Positions 4,357 to 7,322 of a stretch of 7,322 bases of DNA are shown one piece after another. Positions within the stretch are counted from its first letter, which is position 1; each line of letters opens with the position of its first letter. A program made the translations under genes and the position numbers. Under the pieces are notes generated by a model. The model was not told the DNA's origin. It ran no database searches and saw only the letters and a program-made list of their open reading frames with translations. The DNA is taken from contig JAPLJW010000087.1 of NCBI GenBank assembly GCA_026388365.1, positions 1 through 7,322 of the forward strand, written 5' to 3'. The DNA comes from Deltaproteobacteria bacterium (GTDB lineage Bacteria > Desulfobacterota > Syntrophia > Syntrophales > UBA5619).

Positions 4357-7146
4357 ATGAACGACAAACCATCGACAGAAAAAGAGAGCACCCTGTTGAC
4401 GGGGCAAGTGGTCGAGGATATCGACGAAATCGCCAAATACGATCCCGAACTCCGTTTCCGAAGACTCTCCGGAATCGCACTGAAGCTGATGTACGCGATG
4501 ACCCTCGTCCTCTCGATCTTCCACATCTATACGGCGGGATTCGGCGTTCTTCAGGAGTGGCGTCACCGGGCCTTTCACCTCGCCTTCGTCCTTCCCCTTG
4601 TCTTTTTCCTCTACACGATGAGGAAAAGCGGCGCCGAAGGTAAAAAAATTCTGATCTACGATCTGATCTACGCCGCAATCGGCAGCTCCATTCTAACCGC
4701 CATGGGCCGGGAACTCTTTCTACTCCCGACGGCGATGTCCGCGCTCACCGCCGTCGTCGCGTTCCTCCTTTTCCTCTACTTCAAGCGGCGTGAATTTCTT
4801 TCGGATCGGTTTGCCATATACATCGATTTCCCCATTTTCACGGCGATGATCCTGGGGCTGGCCTATACCTTCTACCTCGAATTCTCCGATCTCCATTTCC
4901 TGACCTGGTTCAAGGACCTGAATCCCATGCTTGTCTTCTGGGGGGTCTTTCTGATGGGGATCTTTCTTTGCATCCTGTCTCTCTTCGTGCTCCAATGGAT
5001 CAACAACATCCGGACGCTTGTCGGCAGCCGAACCGCACGGTACAACCAGGACAACATCCCCTATTTTGACGTCTTCTTCGCCCTGATCGCCTCGCTCATC
5101 TCCGTCTACCTGTTCCTGGAATTCCACAACATCGGCCTGCGGGCGGGAAGCCCGGCCCAGGCGGATCTGCTCATCGGGGCGGCGGCCATCCTCTTCGTCC
5201 TCGAGGGGGCAAGGCGGAGCATCGGCGCGCCGTTGCCGCTCATCGCCTTCTGCGTCCTCATCAACTGCTATCTCGGCCCCTATTTCCTGAAGATCCCCGG
5301 GCTGACCCTCTTCGCCCACCGGGGCTACTCCATCTCGCGGATCATCGATTACATGTATCTGGGGACGGAGGGGATCTACGGCATCCCGCTCGGCGTCGTG
5401 GCCACCTTCGTATTCCACTTCGTCCTCTTCGGCCTGTTCATCTCCCGGACGGGGCTCGGCCAGCTCTTCATGGATCTGGCGATGGCGGTCGCCGGCGGCA
5501 CGCCGGGCGGTCCGGCCAAGGTGGCCGTCGTCTCCAGCGGGATGTTCGGGTCGATCAGCGGAAGTTCCGTCGCCAACACCGTCACGACCGGCTCCTTCAC
5601 GATCCCGCTCATGAAGAAGGTGGGCTACCGGCCGGTCTTCGCCGGGGCGGTCGAGGCAACCGCCTCCACGGGCGGCCAACTCATGCCGCCGGTCATGGGG
5701 GCCGCGGCCTTCATTATGGCGGACTTCCTGGGAATCGCCTACATCAAGATCGCCACCTGCGCCATCATCCCGGCAATATTGTACTACTTCGCCGTGGGCT
5801 GGATGGTCCACCTCGAAGCGCTCAAGCACGGCCTGCTGGGCCTCCCCCGGGAGATGCTCCCCCGGATTCGCACGGTCCTAAAGGAGCGCGGACTCCTGGT
5901 TACGCCGCTCATCATCATCGTCTATCTGCTCATCTCGGGACGGAGCCCCTTTCTGGCGGCCTTCTGGGGAATCATCCTCTCGGTTTCCATGGGCCAGATC
6001 CACCTGCGGACGATTTCCTTTCTGATCCCCGTCCTGCTGTCGATTCCGGGCATCCTCTTCGAGATCAACCCGCTGGCCTCCACGCTGCCGGTTGTCCTCC
6101 TGTGGGGCGGGGTCTTCATCGCCGGCCTGATCGTCACCTTCCGGTACAGCCACCGGATCGCCTGGATCGCCTCCCTGGTGATCTCGGCCCTTCTGGCCGT
6201 TCAGCTCCTCTACGGCGTTGGACCTTATCTCTCCTCATTCTGGACAAACATCGCGATCATCGTCGTCGGGGTTTTCTACAAGGATAGCAAGATGCGAGTC
6301 CCCGAGATCCTGAGCGCGCTGGAATGGGGGACGAAAAACGCGATCTCCATCGGCGCCGCCTGTGCCTGCGTAGGGTTCATCGTGGGCGGGACGACGCTGA
6401 CGGGCCTCGGCCTCAAGTTCGCCGCCACGGTCATCAACCTGGCCCACGGGATGGCCTCCACGCTGCTCAGCCTCGATCTGCTGCATCTTCTGACCCTGAA
6501 CGGGATGACGCTCTTCTTCACCCTCTTCTTCACGATGATCGCCTGCTTCATCCTCGGAATGGGGATCCCGACGACGGCCCAGTACATCGTCGCCTCGATG
6601 ATCGCGGCGCCCGCGTTGATGCAATTCGGAATCCACCCGCTCGTCTCGCATTTTTTCGTCTTCTACTACGCGGTCCTGGCCGATGTGACGCCGCCGGTGG
6701 CGCTCGCGGCCTATGCCGCCTCGGGCATCTCGGGGGCGGATCCCTTCCGGACGGGACTGACCGCCTTCCGCCTCTCCTTTGCGGGGATGATCGTACCTTA
6801 TGTCTTCGTCGCCGCACCGATCATCCTCTGGTTTCCCACGATCCTCGACGGAAAGACCCCCTTCGACTATGCCTGGTTCATCCAGGTGGTGATCACCTGC
6901 CTCCTCGGCATCATCGCCCTCGGGGCGACGATGATCGGCTACCTGAAGTACCATTCCACGATCCCGGAGCGGATCTTGACGGGAATCGCCGCCGCGTTCC
7001 TGATCATCCCCGAAACCTACACGGATTACATCGGCGCGTTCCTCCTGCTGGCGGTGTTCCTCCTCCAGCGGGCGAGGAAGAAACGGATCATGGGGAGCGG
7101 TAAAGACGTCTCCAACGTCAAATGGGAGGTGTCCGGTGGAACATAG
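4357..7146 (+). CDS. TRAP transporter fused permease (DctQ-DctM, TAXI type), unusually long
   Basis: This integral membrane protein combines the small and large TRAP permease subunits and imports the receptor's substrate with a cation gradient. The DctM core is unmistakable: GGTPGGPAKVAVVSSGMFGS (380-399), then ISGSSVANTVTTGSFTIPLM (400-419), GAVEATASTGGQLMPPVMGA (430-449), and in the second half AACACVGFIVGGTTLTGLG (668-686), ILGMGIPTTAQYIVAS (732-747) and DVTPPVALAAYAASGISGADPFRTG (around 776-800). At 929 residues it exceeds the roughly 650-720 I expect for this type. Two hydrophobic blocks look extra: about 95-230, between the second N-terminal span and the IPYFD...LRAGSP segment, and about 548-643, between the two DctM halves. 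The start ATG 4357 has GAGGTGAT before it. The next gene begins inside its last codons. Confidence 0.95.
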   Translation: MNDKPSTEKESTLLTGQVVEDIDEIAKYDPELRFRRLSGIALKLMYAMTLVLSIFHIYTAGFGVLQEWRHRAFHLAFVLPLVFFLYTMRKSGAEGKKILIYDLIYAAIGSSILTAMGRELFLLPTAMSALTAVVAFLLFLYFKRREFLSDRFAIYIDFPIFTAMILGLAYTFYLEFSDLHFLTWFKDLNPMLVFWGVFLMGIFLCILSLFVLQWINNIRTLVGSRTARYNQDNIPYFDVFFALIASLISVYLFLEFHNIGLRAGSPAQADLLIGAAAILFVLEGARRSIGAPLPLIAFCVLINCYLGPYFLKIPGLTLFAHRGYSISRIIDYMYLGTEGIYGIPLGVVATFVFHFVLFGLFISRTGLGQLFMDLAMAVAGGTPGGPAKVAVVSSGMFGSISGSSVANTVTTGSFTIPLMKKVGYRPVFAGAVEATASTGGQLMPPVMGAAAFIMADFLGIAYIKIATCAIIPAILYYFAVGWMVHLEALKHGLLGLPREMLPRIRTVLKERGLLVTPLIIIVYLLISGRSPFLAAFWGIILSVSMGQIHLRTISFLIPVLLSIPGILFEINPLASTLPVVLLWGGVFIAGLIVTFRYSHRIAWIASLVISALLAVQLLYGVGPYLSSFWTNIAIIVVGVFYKDSKMRVPEILSALEWGTKNAISIGAACACVGFIVGGTTLTGLGLKFAATVINLAHGMASTLLSLDLLHLLTLNGMTLFFTLFFTMIACFILGMGIPTTAQYIVASMIAAPALMQFGIHPLVSHFFVFYYAVLADVTPPVALAAYAASGISGADPFRTGLTAFRLSFAGMIVPYVFVAAPIILWFPTILDGKTPFDYAWFIQVVITCLLGIIALGATMIGYLKYHSTIPERILTGIAAAFLIIPETYTDYIGAFLLLAVFLLQRARKKRIMGSGKDVSNVKWEVSGGT

Positions 7147-7322
7147 AAAAATCAGGGTGATTCATTATGGCCTCGGCCCCATCGGCCTGGCAACCGCAAA
7201 ACTGGTTCTGACGAAACCCGACATGGAGATCGTCGGGGCAGTGGACATCGCCAAGGAGATGGTGGGCAAGGACCTCGGGGAGATCCTGGGGACGCAGACC
7301 CTCGGCGTCCACGTCACCGACA
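7136..7322 (+). CDS. DapB-like NAD(P)-dependent dehydrogenase (partial, N-terminal 62 codons)
   Basis: The frame starts at GTG 7136, six bases after GGGAGG, and overlaps the last 11 bases of the permease gene in another frame, so translation is probably coupled. It runs off the right edge. IRVIHYGLGPIGLATAKLVL (6-25) is a Rossmann nucleotide-binding loop (GxGxxG form), followed by EIVGAVDIAKEMVGKDLGEILG (31-52), the dihydrodipicolinate-reductase N-terminal pattern in which Asp38 ends the second strand. This combination is typical of the DapB-related amino acid and amine dehydrogenases such as 2,4-diaminopentanoate dehydrogenase rather than true DapB. The Asp at the strand end favours NAD over NADP. 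Its place in the transporter operon suggests it oxidises the imported compound or an intermediate. Catalytic residues lie outside the window, so the substrate is unknown. Confidence 0.8.
   Translation, partial: MEHRKIRVIHYGLGPIGLATAKLVLTKPDMEIVGAVDIAKEMVGKDLGEILGTQTLGVHVTD

Noticed and set aside
4720..5829. 369-codon minus-strand open frame
   Set aside because: It is antisense to the permease; extreme Glu/Asp/Arg content mirrors the hydrophobic codons on the other strand.

Overview
The window looks like a chromosomal segment from a GC-rich Gram-negative bacterium, probably an anaerobic proteobacterium of the Deltaproteobacteria type. The protein families support this (TAXI-type TRAP transporter with a DUF1850 partner, FadR-type GntR regulator, RraA-like aldolase). 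That placement is an inference, because there is no rRNA or other phylogenetic marker. I see no IS element, CRISPR array, tRNA or rRNA.

Layout. On the minus strand at the left end are the first 90 codons of an RraA/HMG-aldolase-like protein and, just upstream, a GntR/FadR-type regulator (292-942). The regulator has a well-formed promoter with an overlapping palindrome (994-1042). Divergent from it is a peptide deformylase gene (def, 1271-1834). A hairpin separates def from a convergent small secreted or membrane protein of 91 residues (1875-2150, minus). Then comes an unusually long non-coding stretch (2151-2784). It holds three 15-bp palindromes, a 15-bp tandem duplication, a 10-bp word present three times, two candidate promoters, and what looks like a decayed GntR-family fragment on the minus strand.

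The right half is one plus-strand operon: TAXI solute-binding protein (2785-3777), DUF1850 protein (3835-4347), a very long fused TRAP permease (4357-7146), and the beginning of a DapB-like NAD(P)-dependent dehydrogenase (from 7136), whose start overlaps the permease stop. The binding protein should capture a carboxylate-type substrate in the periplasm, the permease imports it with a cation gradient, and the co-translated dehydrogenase probably starts its metabolism. The GntR and RraA-like aldolase genes at the other end fit the same catabolic theme but are separated by def and the small membrane gene, so a link is only inferred.

The most notable observations are: a 13-bp stem hairpin between the Shine-Dalgarno sequence and start codon of the DUF1850 gene, which when folded would give near-normal spacing; the GntR-like remnant upstream of the transporter; the triple 10-bp word, one copy lying inside a palindrome in a promoter spacer; and two extra membrane blocks in the 929-residue permease. 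I do not see a clearly new defence or mobile system here.
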